A DNA stretch of 64,000 nt from Halomarina pelagica (GCF_024228315.1 NZ_CP100454.1:1488001-1552000); one strand, 5' to 3'; positions 33,691 through 41,448 are shown, numbered from the stretch's first letter. Translations and numbers: made by a program. Notes: generated by a model not told the origin, from the letters alone.

Positions 33691-35883
33691 CTACGGGCGC
33701 GTCTCGTCGCTCACGACCCGATCCACGAGGTCGATCGCCTCGTCCGCGCGGTCGCGATCCGTCCGGCCGGCGTAGACCGTCTGCTCGTAGATCTCGCCGA
33801 CGCGACGCGCCCGTTCGTCGGGCAACGTCTCGAGGTACTGTCGCGGCGTCTCGCCCGGTTCCCGGGCGCGGCGCGTCCGTCCGAGGAGGTACTCGAGGCG
33901 CGCGAACGCCCGACGGACGTCCGCCGCCGGATCGTCGGTGCGCGGCTGTCGGCGCAGCCAGACGGCGCGGTAGGCGCGCCCGGCGAGCCCGGTTCGACGG
34001 ATCCCGGCGATCAGCCCCACCGCGACGACCAGGCCGAGCGCGATCTGCTCGCGCGTCGGGAGCGTGAACCGGAACCCGCCGTCGCCCTCGTCGCCGCCAC
34101 CGCCGCCACCGCCGCCACCGGCGTCGTCGAGGCTACCGGGACCGGCGACGCCCCCCGGCGTCTCCCCCGGCGGAACGGTCGTGCCGTTCGGGGTGGACCC
34201 GTTCTCGGTCGGCGCGGGCGTCGCGGACGAGTTGTCCGTCGCGTTTTCGGTCGGCGTGGGCGTCGGCGTCGGGCGCGTCTCGTTGGTGTCGACGTTCGCC
34301 GTCCCGTTCTCGCGGGCCGCCCGGAGGTTGGACTGTTCGGCCGCCTGCCGCGGCGCGGAGGGCGTGGGGTCGAACGCCACCCAGCCGTACTCGGGGAAGT
34401 AGACCTCGACCCACGCGTGTGCGTCGAGCCCGCGGACGACCCACTCGCTCTGCCCGACGCGCTCGCCCGCGGTGTAGCCCACCACGAGGCGCGCGGGGAT
34501 GTCCTGCGAGCGGAGCATCGTCACCATCGTCGTCGCGTAGTAGGTGCAGTAGCCCGCGTCCATCTCGAAGAGGAACGCGTCGGCGATGTCGCCGCTCGGC
34601 CTGCGCACGTCGAGGGAGTACTCCTTTTCCTCCTCCAGGTAGGTCTCGACGATCCGGGCCGTGTCGTAGGGGTTGTCCGCGTTCGCGGTGAGCCGCTCGG
34701 TGAACCGCCCGACGCGGTCGGGCGTGCTGTCGGGCAGTTGCGTGAACCGCTGCTGGACCCCCTCCGGGTAGTCCGTCCCCGCCTTGCGCAACTGTTCCGG
34801 GTCGGCCGTCGAGACCTGACTGACGATCGTGTAGTTCTCGCCCGGGGTGAGCGTGTCGCCCGGCCGCAGCCCCCCGAACTCGGTGACGCGCGTCGAGTAG
34901 CCCGACATCCGGACGGGCTTCCACGCCGCCGGCATCACGTTCAGTTCGTCCTCGGCGGTGACCGTCTGACGGACGGTCCGCGTCGGTCCCGGCGGGGGAT
35001 CGAGCGCGCTGGCGCTGTACGGTTGGGACTCGGCGGTCCTGATCCAGCCCTCGCCCGTGTAGCGGTCGTAGGCACCCACGCGCCAGTAGCTCCCCTGCTG
35101 GCTCTGGACGGTGAAGCGGACCTCGGGACTGAGGCTGATCGCCCCCTGGAGGGCGAACTCGCCGTCGTCGTTCACCAGGCTCGCCTCGATGGTCTCGGCG
35201 TCGGGCCCCCTCGTCGGGAGCAGGGGCTGGCCGGAGCCGGTCGGGACGACGCTCGCCGAGACGGTGAGGACGACCATCGCCGCGACGACGAGCGCGACCC
35301 CGTCGGCGTCGGCCAATCGGCCGCCGCGGCGATCGAGGTCGCCGACGCCCAGGACGGCGGCGGCGGCGATGACGCCGAACAGCGCGGTGACGACGCCCGC
35401 GTCGCCCGTGAGGACGAAGAACAGTAGCGCCGCGCCGCCGACGGCGGCCGCGTACGCGTAGCGCCGCCGCGCCGTCAGGTACCACGAGAGGAAGACGGGC
35501 ACCGGCGCGACCGCGAGCGCCCACACCTCGGCGTTGATGATGCGGAGGATGGACAGCCCGGTCAGCAGCGCGACGACGTCGGCCCAGATGAACCGCACCT
35601 GATCGCCGAGAGCGTACGTGTTCGGGACGGTCGGCAGGTAGAGCAACCCGCCGACGACCGCGATGAGGGCGGTGAGCAGGAGCCCGCCGATCGGGGGGAG
35701 CACCCGCGCGAGCGCGACGCCCGCGACGAGCGCTCCGGCGACGATGGCGAAGAACAGCGTCGGGTCGCCGGTGACGTCGACGATCTCGTAGAGGACGCTC
35801 AGGTACGCCGCGCTGAGGACGCCCATCGCCGCGACGGCGACTCCCCGGGGACCGACGAGCGCGGACCGCGCCCGGCCGCTCAC
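33691..35883 (-). CDS. Transglutaminase-like membrane protein (DUF3488/TgpA-DUF4129 type)
   Basis: 730 aa from GTG 35883, overlapping the DUF58 stop. The first 200 residues hold about 7 membrane helices (TgpA N-terminal type). The transglutaminase domain has catalytic Cys in MDAGYCTYYATTMVTML (about 443), His in DAHAWVEVYFPEYGW (about 489) and Asp in AFDPTPSAP (about 503). A Thr/Pro/Asn-rich linker and Gly run come next, then another helix and the DUF4129 tail (RRAFARLEYLLGR, GETPRQYLETL). The last gene of the MoxR-DUF58-transglutaminase operon. It probably processes or cross-links surface proteins, by analogy to TgpA; this is inference. Confidence 0.93.
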   Translation of the reverse strand: MSGRARSALVGPRGVAVAAMGVLSAAYLSVLYEIVDVTGDPTLFFAIVAGALVAGVALARVLPPIGGLLLTALIAVVGGLLYLPTVPNTYALGDQVRFIWADVVALLTGLSILRIINAEVWALAVAPVPVFLSWYLTARRRYAYAAAVGGAALLFFVLTGDAGVVTALFGVIAAAAVLGVGDLDRRGGRLADADGVALVVAAMVVLTVSASVVPTGSGQPLLPTRGPDAETIEASLVNDDGEFALQGAISLSPEVRFTVQSQQGSYWRVGAYDRYTGEGWIRTAESQPYSASALDPPPGPTRTVRQTVTAEDELNVMPAAWKPVRMSGYSTRVTEFGGLRPGDTLTPGENYTIVSQVSTADPEQLRKAGTDYPEGVQQRFTQLPDSTPDRVGRFTERLTANADNPYDTARIVETYLEEEKEYSLDVRRPSGDIADAFLFEMDAGYCTYYATTMVTMLRSQDIPARLVVGYTAGERVGQSEWVVRGLDAHAWVEVYFPEYGWVAFDPTPSAPRQAAEQSNLRAARENGTANVDTNETRPTPTPTPTENATDNSSATPAPTENGSTPNGTTVPPGETPGGVAGPGSLDDAGGGGGGGGGDEGDGGFRFTLPTREQIALGLVVAVGLIAGIRRTGLAGRAYRAVWLRRQPRTDDPAADVRRAFARLEYLLGRTRRAREPGETPRQYLETLPDERARRVGEIYEQTVYAGRTDRDRADEAIDLVDRVVSDETRP

Positions 35884-36866
35884 GCCGTCACCACCCCGCC
35901 GTCGGCGGCGATCTCGTCGAACGACGTCGTCCGTCCCTGGACGTCGACGGTCACCCGACCGCGGGCGTCGGCGCTGACCCGAACGTCGGCGCGGTCGAGG
36001 GCGGCCGTGTCGACCCTGCCGGGCGGGGTGCGCGCGAGCAGTTCGAGGACGGCGAGGCGGTGGTGCTCGCCGAGGCCGCGATCGAGGTGACCGCCGGGCG
36101 TCGTCAGCGCCACCTCGACCCCCCGATCGAGGAGGTACGTCGCGATGCTGGCCGTCGCCATCGCCATCCGGTCGGCGTTCCGCCCGCGCTCGCCCGCGGC
36201 GGCCTCGCACGCGATGGCGACCGTCCCGCTGTCCTCGTCGGCGAACTCCATGACGACGAACTCCTCCCCTCGCTTCGCGCTCGACTTCCAGTGGATGTCG
36301 CGGAGCGCGTCGCCGGGGACGTACTCGCGCAGGGTGTCGAACGCGTGGCGCTCGGTCGTCCCCGTCCGGTCGACGAGGCCCGCGAACGCGCCGGCCGGCG
36401 TCACGGGACGGACCTCGGGGTAGACGAGCATCCGCTCGTCGGTCGCGAATCGGTACGTGTGCTCGAACAACCCGAGGGCGTCGTACGTCGTCACGACGAG
36501 CGGTCCGACGTCGTAGGCACCCCGACGGGTGAGGTCGAACTCGTACTCGACGGTGGTCGCGCCGGCGAGTTCGTGGGTCGACTCGCGGGGACGGAGTCCG
36601 TAGCCGAGGCGGTCGGTCACCGTCGCCGGACCGCCGGCGTCGACGCGGACGCGCATCGTCCGCTCGTCGCCCGGGAACCCCGGCGCGGGGAGGACGCGTT
36701 CGACCGTCGGACGACCGCCCGAGCGCATCTGGACGGCCCCCGCCAGCACGGCGACGAGCGCCGGGGCGGCGACGGCGTTGAGCGCCTCCTGGCCGAACGT
36801 CGCCGCGAAGGCGAACGCGAGCACCGCGACGGCGACGACCGTGACGCCGCGCTTCGTCGGCCTCAT
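35880..36866 (-). CDS. DUF58 (vWA-like) protein
   Basis: 328 aa. Two N-terminal hydrophobic helices, a beta-rich middle region, and the DUF58 signature at about residue 190: TLREYVPGDALRDIHWKSSAKRGEEFVVMEF. The C-terminal vWA-like part begins TVAIACEAAAGERGRNADR. It overlaps the MoxR gene upstream (ATGAG type) and the transglutaminase gene downstream (GTGA). The MoxR-DUF58-TgpA set is a known bacterial and archaeal partnership, in which the AAA ATPase acts on the vWA protein. Confidence 0.93.
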   Translation of the reverse strand: MRPTKRGVTVVAVAVLAFAFAATFGQEALNAVAAPALVAVLAGAVQMRSGGRPTVERVLPAPGFPGDERTMRVRVDAGGPATVTDRLGYGLRPRESTHELAGATTVEYEFDLTRRGAYDVGPLVVTTYDALGLFEHTYRFATDERMLVYPEVRPVTPAGAFAGLVDRTGTTERHAFDTLREYVPGDALRDIHWKSSAKRGEEFVVMEFADEDSGTVAIACEAAAGERGRNADRMAMATASIATYLLDRGVEVALTTPGGHLDRGLGEHHRLAVLELLARTPPGRVDTAALDRADVRVSADARGRVTVDVQGRTTSFDEIAADGGVVTA

Positions 36867-37822
36867 ACGTGCGTCGAGTCGAGCGCCGCCTCCACGACGT
36901 CGCGGGCCGTCCGCTCGCCCCCCGGCGTCGGACGGATGCGGTGGACGAGCGTCACGACCGCCTCCCGCTGTACGTCGTCCGGGATCACGTAGTCGCGGCC
37001 GTCGAGGACCGCTCGCGCCTGGGCGGCGCGCAGGAGGGAGATCGAACCGCGAGGGCTCACGCCGAGCTGGGCGTGCTCGCGCGTGTAACGCGCCAGTCGG
37101 GTGACGTACGCGCGGACGTCCTCCTCGACGCGAACGCGGGAGACGGCGCGCCGGGCCGAACGCACGTCCTCTGCCGTCGCGACCGGGTCGAGTTCCTCGA
37201 TGGGGTGATCGCCGACGACGCGCGCGAGCACCTCCGACTCGTCTACGGCGTCCGGGTAACCGAGGTGGAGCTTCTTCATGAACCGGTCGAGTTCGGCCGC
37301 GGGCAGTTCGTAGGTGCGGTCGCGCTCGACGGAGTTCTGCGTCGCGATGACCGCGAACGGGTCCGGCAGGGGGTGGGTCTCGCCGTCGACGGTCACCTGC
37401 GTCTCCTCCATCGCCTCCAGGAGCGCCGACTGGGTCTTCGGGGGCGCGCGGTTGATCTCGTCGCCGAGGACGATGTTCGCGAAGAGCGGCCCGGGACGGA
37501 ACTCGAACTCGCGGGTCTGCTGGTTGAACACGTTCACGCCGGTCACGTCCGTCGGGAGGAGGTCGGGGGTGAACTGGACGCGCTTGAACGAGCAGTCGAC
37601 CGATCGCGCGACCGCGCGCGCGAGCATCGTCTTCCCCACCCCCGGCACGTCCTCGAGCAGGACGTGCCCGCGGGCGAGCACGGCCGTCACGATGTGCTCG
37701 ACGGCCTCCGGGTGACCGACGATGACGCGCTCTACGTTCTCGGTCACCTGGTGTGCGAGGGCCCCGGCGGCCTCCACGTCGTCCGCGTCGACCGTCGTGT
37801 CGGCAGCCACGTTGTCACTCAT
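36863..37822 (-). CDS. MoxR-family AAA+ ATPase (copy 1)
   Basis: 319 aa. Walker A is VPGVGKTMLARAVA at about 60-70, Walker B LGDEINRAPPKTQSALLEAMEE, sensor 1 VIATQNSVERDRTYELPAAELDRF, and the C-terminal lid GVSPRGSISLLRAAQARAVLDGRDYVIPDDVQ. A second MoxR gene at 58,722-59,669 shares this layout. It is the first gene of the operon with DUF58 and transglutaminase. In the normally conserved ATQNPxExEGT motif this copy reads ATQNSVERDRT. An AT-rich box (37,842-37,850) upstream suggests a leaderless start. Confidence 0.94.
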   Translation of the reverse strand: MSDNVAADTTVDADDVEAAGALAHQVTENVERVIVGHPEAVEHIVTAVLARGHVLLEDVPGVGKTMLARAVARSVDCSFKRVQFTPDLLPTDVTGVNVFNQQTREFEFRPGPLFANIVLGDEINRAPPKTQSALLEAMEETQVTVDGETHPLPDPFAVIATQNSVERDRTYELPAAELDRFMKKLHLGYPDAVDESEVLARVVGDHPIEELDPVATAEDVRSARRAVSRVRVEEDVRAYVTRLARYTREHAQLGVSPRGSISLLRAAQARAVLDGRDYVIPDDVQREAVVTLVHRIRPTPGGERTARDVVEAALDSTHV

Positions 37823-37964
37823 TGCGTCCGAATGGTATCATATGTAACAAGTACTTTCCGTCGATCATATCGGGCGAGGCGTTCTCTCACATGCCCCTCA
37901 CGCGACGGAGCAAAGTAATTCTGCTGGAACAGGAATCCTGCGAGATAGGTTATCGAAACGCACG

Positions 37965-38016
37965 TCGGAGTCGGAGCACGTTCCGCGATCTCGTCGGCGA
38001 ATCGTCACGTCACGTC
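37965..38016 (+). pseudogene. Possible remnant of a DUF5615 gene 3' end
   Basis: CCGCGATCTCGTCGGCGA (about 37,984-38,001) is identical over 18 bases to the 3' end of the DUF5615 gene at 38,775-38,800. In both places it is followed within 16-18 bp by the zinc-finger repeat. It suggests an earlier copy of the same cassette end. The rest of the gene is not recognisable here. Confidence 0.5.
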
Positions 38017-38075
38017 TCACCACTCCTTGCACGCCTCGCACACCAGTCGATCCCCGTCGCGCCAGCGCCGCTCGA
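38017..38075 (-). repeat. Zinc-finger 3'-end repeat R1 (gene remnant)
   Basis: 59 bp that match the last 59 bp of the zinc-finger gene at 39,732-39,790 with one mismatch. On the minus strand it encodes ERRWRDGDRLVCEACKEW and stop. The sequence beyond 38,075 is unrelated. It marks the left end of the DUF433-DUF5615 cassette. Confidence 0.9.
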
Positions 38076-38127
38076 ATACGCTGAACGCGACCGCGGTCCG
38101 CACTGCTCGACGCGAGTCGACCGTGAG

Positions 38128-38133
38128 TTTATA
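38128..38133 (+). promoter_or_regulatory. TATA box of the DUF433 gene
   Basis: TTTATA centred 27 bp ahead of ATG 38158, giving a leaderless transcript for the DUF433-DUF5615 pair. The cassette therefore carries its own promoter to the right of repeat R1. Confidence 0.6.
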
Positions 38134-38157
38134 CCGAGATACGACCAAATCCGACCC

Positions 38158-38397
38158 ATGACCGAGATCGTCCGCGACCCGAAACACAGCGGCGGCGCGC
38201 CGACGATAGACGACACCGGTATCCGCGTGATAAACGTCGCGAGCGCCTACGAACACAGCGGGTACTCGCCGGACGAGATCGTCGGCTTCTATCCCGCTCT
38301 CACGCTGGAGGACGTCCACACCGCACTCGCCTACTACTACGCGAACATCGACGAGTTCCGCGACGTCGAGGTCGATTCCGACGCCGCTCCGGCATGA
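38158..38397 (+). CDS. DUF433 antitoxin-like protein
   Basis: 79 aa. The DUF433 domain is complete: IVRDPKHSGGAPTIDDTGIRVINVASAYEHSGYSPDEIVGFYPALTLEDVHTALAYYYANIDEF. It has a winged-helix-like fold and, in many genomes, sits next to DUF5615 proteins as a presumed toxin-antitoxin pair. Its stop overlaps the start of the DUF5615 frame (ATGA). The gene is intact while its partner is broken. Regulated from the TATA box 30 bp upstream. Confidence 0.88.
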   Translation: MTEIVRDPKHSGGAPTIDDTGIRVINVASAYEHSGYSPDEIVGFYPALTLEDVHTALAYYYANIDEFRDVEVDSDAAPA

Positions 38398-38807
38398 GGG
38401 TGTACGCGGACGAGAACGTCTGGCTACCGGTCGTCGAGGGCCTCCGTCGCCGGGGGTGGGACGTGACGACGGTCTACGACGAGGGGACGGTAGGGGACAG
38501 CGATAGATACGGACTGCTGTAACTGTTTTACCGCTTCGATCGCCCGAAAGCTGGCGGTCGCTACGTAAACGACCTACAGCAGTCCGTATGAGAGCACCTC
38601 CAACGTGCGACGCGAAACGGGTGGCTCATGCTCACGTTCGACGACGACTTCCTCTCGCTGGCCGCGGCCGACGAGAACGCGGAGCGCGCCGGGATCGTCT
38701 ACGTGGGACAGTACGGGAAGGAGGTCGGCGAACTCGTCCGACGCGTCGACGCGGCACTACGGCGCAATCGCGACCGCGATCTCGTCGGCGAGATCGTCTA
38801 CGCCTGA
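38394..38807 (+). pseudogene. DUF5615 (PIN-like) toxin gene split by a MITE
   Basis: The 5' part encodes MRVYADENVWLPVVEGLRRR then GWDVTTVYDEGTVGDSD, the typical DUF5615 start with D-E-N-V metal-binding loop. The frame stops at 38,520 inside an inserted element. After it the original frame resumes at about 38,592: EHLQRATRNGWLMLTFDDDF then LSLAAADENAERAGIVYVGQYG to the stop at 38,807. Removing 87 bp joins GDSD to EHLQRA in frame, as in intact family members. The residual 42-aa product is unlikely to be active. The antitoxin partner is upstream. Confidence 0.85.
38507..38589. mobile_element. 83-bp MITE with 15-bp perfect terminal inverted repeats
   Basis: The ends are ATACGGACTGCTGTA and TACAGCAGTCCGTAT, perfect inverted repeats that continue imperfectly inward (GTTTTA / GTTTAC). 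The centre is itself palindromic (CGATCGCC ... GGCGGTCG), so the whole element can fold as one hairpin. It carries no gene and must have been moved by a transposase in trans. No clear target-site duplication is visible (flanks GATAG and GAGAG). It interrupts the DUF5615 gene. Confidence 0.88.
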
Positions 38808-38809
38808 CC

Positions 38810-38862
38810 TCACCACTCCTTGCAACGCTCGCACACCAGTCGATCCCCGTCGCGCCAGCGCC
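38810..38862 (-). repeat. Zinc-finger 3'-end repeat R2 (gene remnant)
   Basis: 53 bp matching R1 with three mismatches, all clustered in one codon and its neighbour (CEACKEW becomes CERCKEW). It begins 2 bp after the stop of the DUF5615 gene. The remnant faces that gene (convergent), the same layout as R1 and R3. It separates the two cassettes. Confidence 0.9.
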
Positions 38863-38907
38863 ACCGGCGGGGAAACGTAAAGTACCACGAAGGGCGTACT
38901 CCGACGC

Positions 38908-39276
38908 ATGAGCGAGCGGGAAACGTCGAGTTCGCCGCCGTCGGCCGACACCCACGTCCTCGCAGCGGAGGCGTTCGTCGACCGCGCCCGCTCCCGATTC
39001 GGAGGCGAGATCAGCGAACTGTACGTCTTCGGGTCGACCGTCCGTGGCGAGACGCGCGGTCTCGCTAGCGACGTCGACGTTCTCGTCGTCCTCGACGACA
39101 GCACCGATCGGGAGGCGACCGCCGACGCTCTCCGCGACCTCGCCTACGACGTGATGCTCGAGTACGGGCCGGTCGTCGAACTCCACGTCCTCTCGGGACG
39201 CGAGTTCGATCGGTTCCGGAACGAGGGAAACCCCTTCATCGAGAACGTCATCGACGAGGGGCGCTCGTATGCCTGA
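38908..39276 (+). CDS. MNT-type nucleotidyltransferase (antitoxin-like)
   Basis: 122 aa. The minimal nucleotidyltransferase motif is complete: ELYVFGSTVRGETRGLASDVDVLVVL, with GS and the D-x-D pair for metal binding, and a third Asp/Glu strand VVELHVLSGREFD. MNT proteins neutralise HEPN toxins, in the studied MntA-HepT system by AMPylating them. It overlaps the HEPN gene by 8 bp. The pair is bracketed by repeats R2 and R3. Confidence 0.9.
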   Translation: MSERETSSSPPSADTHVLAAEAFVDRARSRFGGEISELYVFGSTVRGETRGLASDVDVLVVLDDSTDREATADALRDLAYDVMLEYGPVVELHVLSGREFDRFRNEGNPFIENVIDEGRSYA

Positions 39277-39673
39277 CGAAGGGGAAGACCCCGAGGAAGC
39301 AGCGGTCGAAGACGAACTCCGGCAAGCCCACCGTGCGCTCGCGGACGCCGAAGGCGCGCGGAACGCGGACCTCTCCGACGCGGCCGTCATCAACCGACTG
39401 TACTACGCTTGCTTCCACGCTGCCCAGGCCGTCCTGTACGACCGCAGTCACGACCCCGGCTCCCACGGGGGCGTTCTCTCTCTGTTCGGGTCCGAGGTCG
39501 TCGTCGCCGGCGACGTACCGCGCGAGCGCGGTCGCTTCCTCAACGACCTCTCCGAACTCCGCAAGCGGGCCGACTACGGCTACGGGAGCGTCGACGAGGA
39601 CGTCGACGCGCTCCTCGCTCGCACCCAGCAGTTCGTCTCCGAGATGGGGGACCTGTGTACGTCTCGAGATTGA
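39269..39673 (+). CDS. HEPN-domain protein (UPF0332-like, toxin-like)
   Basis: 134 aa, all helical. Family pattern: AVINRLYYACFHAAQAVLYDRSHDPGSHGGVLSLFGSEVVVAGDVPRERGRFLNDLSELRKRADYGYG. The R-x6-H in RLYYACFH and the RKRADYGYG end segment are the positions used by HEPN RNases and by AMPylating partners. It is coupled to the MNT gene in front of it. Together they form a candidate type VII toxin-antitoxin module. Intact, unlike the neighbouring DUF5615 toxin. Confidence 0.9.
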   Translation: MPDEGEDPEEAAVEDELRQAHRALADAEGARNADLSDAAVINRLYYACFHAAQAVLYDRSHDPGSHGGVLSLFGSEVVVAGDVPRERGRFLNDLSELRKRADYGYGSVDEDVDALLARTQQFVSEMGDLCTSRD

Positions 39674-39731
39674 GTCCCACACTGCGCCTTCGACGGACTT
39701 GACGACTTCGTAATGTTCTACGAGGAGACGA

Positions 39732-39790
39732 TCACCACTCCTTGCACGCCTCGCATACCAGTCGATCCCCGTCGCGCCAGCGCCGCTCGA
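39732..39790 (-). repeat. Zinc-finger 3'-end repeat R3 (in the intact gene)
   Basis: 59 bp, one mismatch from R1. The repeat covers exactly the last 18-19 codons plus stop of the zinc-finger gene, and not the region after the stop codon. Confidence 0.9.
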
Positions 39791-40097
39791 CGCGCTCCTC
39801 GCACGCCTCGCAGGGCGCGCCGCCGGGTGTCCAGGCCATCGTCGCGGCGGCGGGGCGGAGGGGGAGTCCGGCGGGGAGGCCGTCCGGCGCGGACGGCGAA
39901 TCGTCGAGGGCGTCCTCCGGCGATCCGACGGCGGTCCCCGACGCGTCGGTCGCTTCCGCGTCCCCCGTGTCCACGTCCCCCGCGTCCACGCCCGCGTCGT
40001 CCGGCGCGTCGTGCGTCTCGGCGTCGGCGTCGGAGGCGGACGCGGACGCGGAGGGCGACTCGCCGAGGAACTCGTCGAGCGAGCGATCCCGTTGCAT
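39732..40097 (-). CDS. Haloarchaeal C-terminal zinc-finger protein (DUF7573-like), target gene of repeats
   Basis: 121 aa from ATG 40097. An N-terminal stretch MQRDRSLDEFLGESPSA is followed by a long Asp/Ala/Ser/Thr low-complexity acidic middle. It ends in a CxxC...CxxC zinc ribbon: APCEACEERVERRWRDGDRLVCEACKEW. The last 59 bp are repeated at 38,017 and 38,810. This is the only full-length copy, so it is the likely original target. The ribbon suggests nucleic-acid or protein binding. Expression must run towards the HEPN gene (convergent). Confidence 0.82.
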   Translation of the reverse strand: MQRDRSLDEFLGESPSASASASDADAETHDAPDDAGVDAGDVDTGDAEATDASGTAVGSPEDALDDSPSAPDGLPAGLPLRPAAATMAWTPGGAPCEACEERVERRWRDGDRLVCEACKEW

Positions 40098-40173
40098 GCC
40101 CCTATCTCTCGCCCGGCGACGTATAGCCGTGGCGGACGGACACACCCAAGTACCAGCGGGCGAAGTGGGAGGT

Positions 40174-40422
40174 ATGCAGAACGTGCTCCTTCGACTGCTG
40201 GAGAGCGTCCCCGAACTCGGCGCGAGGTTCGCGGACATCGCGACGGCGAGCGTCGGTCAGGCGGTCCTGCTCGCGATGGGGGCGCTCCTCATCGCCTTCA
40301 CGATGGGCTTTTTCGGCTACCTGGTCTTCGGCGCGCTCGTCCGACCGATCGCCAACTTCGCGACGCCCGGCCGCGGCCCCGTCGAGCGCCGCGAGCAGGA
40401 GTACCGCGAGCCGCGGTACTGA
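40174..40422 (+). CDS. Small conserved membrane protein
   Basis: 82 aa: amphipathic N-terminal helix MQNVLLRLLESVPELGARFADI, then one or two membrane spans (VGQAVLLAMGALLIAFTMGFFGYLVFGALV), and a basic/acidic tail PGRGPVERREQEYREPRY. Looks like a haloarchaeal core small protein. It is divergent from the zinc-finger gene (77 bp apart). The earlier in-frame ATG is shadow sequence of that gene. Confidence 0.75.
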   Translation: MQNVLLRLLESVPELGARFADIATASVGQAVLLAMGALLIAFTMGFFGYLVFGALVRPIANFATPGRGPVERREQEYREPRY

Positions 40423-40449
40423 TCGAACCCCGAACCCCCGATCCTCGCC

Positions 40450-41448
40450 TCATCCCCCTTCCGCCCGGTCGAGCGCCGCCGCCGCGAGGTCCACCGCCGC
40501 CTCCAGGTCGGGACCGAGCGGCGCGCCCACGACCACGCCGTCGGCGTGATCGAGGAGCGACCCGAGTCGCTCCCCGACCGCCTCGGGCGTCCCCGTCGCG
40601 CTGAACGCGTCGATCATCGCGTCGGTGACCAGCCCGAACGCCTCGCCGAACCGCCCGGCGCTGATGGCGTCGCCGACGTCCGCCGCCCGCCCGGCGTCGA
40701 TCCCGTGGCGGTCGAGGACCGGCGGAGCCGCGCCAGCCGCGATGAACGCCGCCGGCGGGCGGGCCGCCTCGCGGGCGGCGTCGGCGTCCTCCGCGACGCT
40801 CACGCTCGCGTAGGCGGCGAGGTCGAACCCGCCGTTCCCGTCCGGCCCGCCCGGTCGGTCCTCCAGCCCGATCTCGACCTGCTCGCGCGCCCACGCGAGG
40901 TCCTCCGGGTGCGAGCCGTTGAACAGGAGGCCGTCGGCGCGCTTGGCGGCCATCCGGCACATGTGCGGCCCCTCGCCGCCGACGTACACCGGGATCCCGT
41001 CCCCGCTCGGCGGTTCGTAGTTCAGGCCCGCGTCCGTCGCGACGAACGTCCCGTCGCGGGTGACGCGCTCGCCGCGCCAGAGCGCCCGCGCGGTCTCGAA
41101 CGCCTCGAGCACGGGACGCAGGCCGCGGTCGTCGAGCAGGCCGAGGTTCCGGAGCGTCGAGGGGTCGCCCGGCCCGATCCCGAGGACGGCGCGCCCGCCG
41201 GAGAGTTCGTCGAGCGTCGCCACCGCGGAGGCCAGCCGAACCGGGTGGACCTCGTGGGGGTTGACGACGCCCGGACCGAGGCGGACCTCGTCGGTCGCCC
41301 GCGCCACCTCGGTGAGCGCGAGGAACGGGTCGCGGTTGTTGTAGTGACAGCTCGTGAACACCGTGTCGAAGCCCGCCGCCTCCGCCCGCGCGCCGAGGTC
41401 GGCGAGCCGCGGAACGGGGTGTTCGGGCGTGAGTTCGATTCCTCTCAT
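40450..41448 (-). CDS. mer: F420-dependent 5,10-methylenetetrahydromethanopterin reductase-like (Mer/LLM)
   Basis: 332 aa, luciferase-like TIM barrel: MRGIELTPEHPVPRLADLGARAEAAGFDTVFTSCHYNNRDPF, GPGVVNPHEVHPVRLASAVATLDELSGGRAVLGIGPGDPSTL, PVYVGGEGPHMCRMAAKRADGLLFNGSHPEDLAWA. This matches Mer, which reduces methylene to methyl on the C1 carrier using F420H2. Haloarchaea are not methanogens, so it probably feeds methionine synthesis with a folate-type carrier. The next gene is CofE (F420 glutamylation), fitting the cofactor link. Confidence 0.87.
   Translation of the reverse strand: MRGIELTPEHPVPRLADLGARAEAAGFDTVFTSCHYNNRDPFLALTEVARATDEVRLGPGVVNPHEVHPVRLASAVATLDELSGGRAVLGIGPGDPSTLRNLGLLDDRGLRPVLEAFETARALWRGERVTRDGTFVATDAGLNYEPPSGDGIPVYVGGEGPHMCRMAAKRADGLLFNGSHPEDLAWAREQVEIGLEDRPGGPDGNGGFDLAAYASVSVAEDADAAREAARPPAAFIAAGAAPPVLDRHGIDAGRAADVGDAISAGRFGEAFGLVTDAMIDAFSATGTPEAVGERLGSLLDHADGVVVGAPLGPDLEAAVDLAAAALDRAEGG

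Noticed and set aside
38017-39790. The three repeats as a CRISPR array
   Set aside because: Only three units, spaced about 790 and 920 bp apart with genes between them, and the repeat encodes a protein tail. No cas genes.
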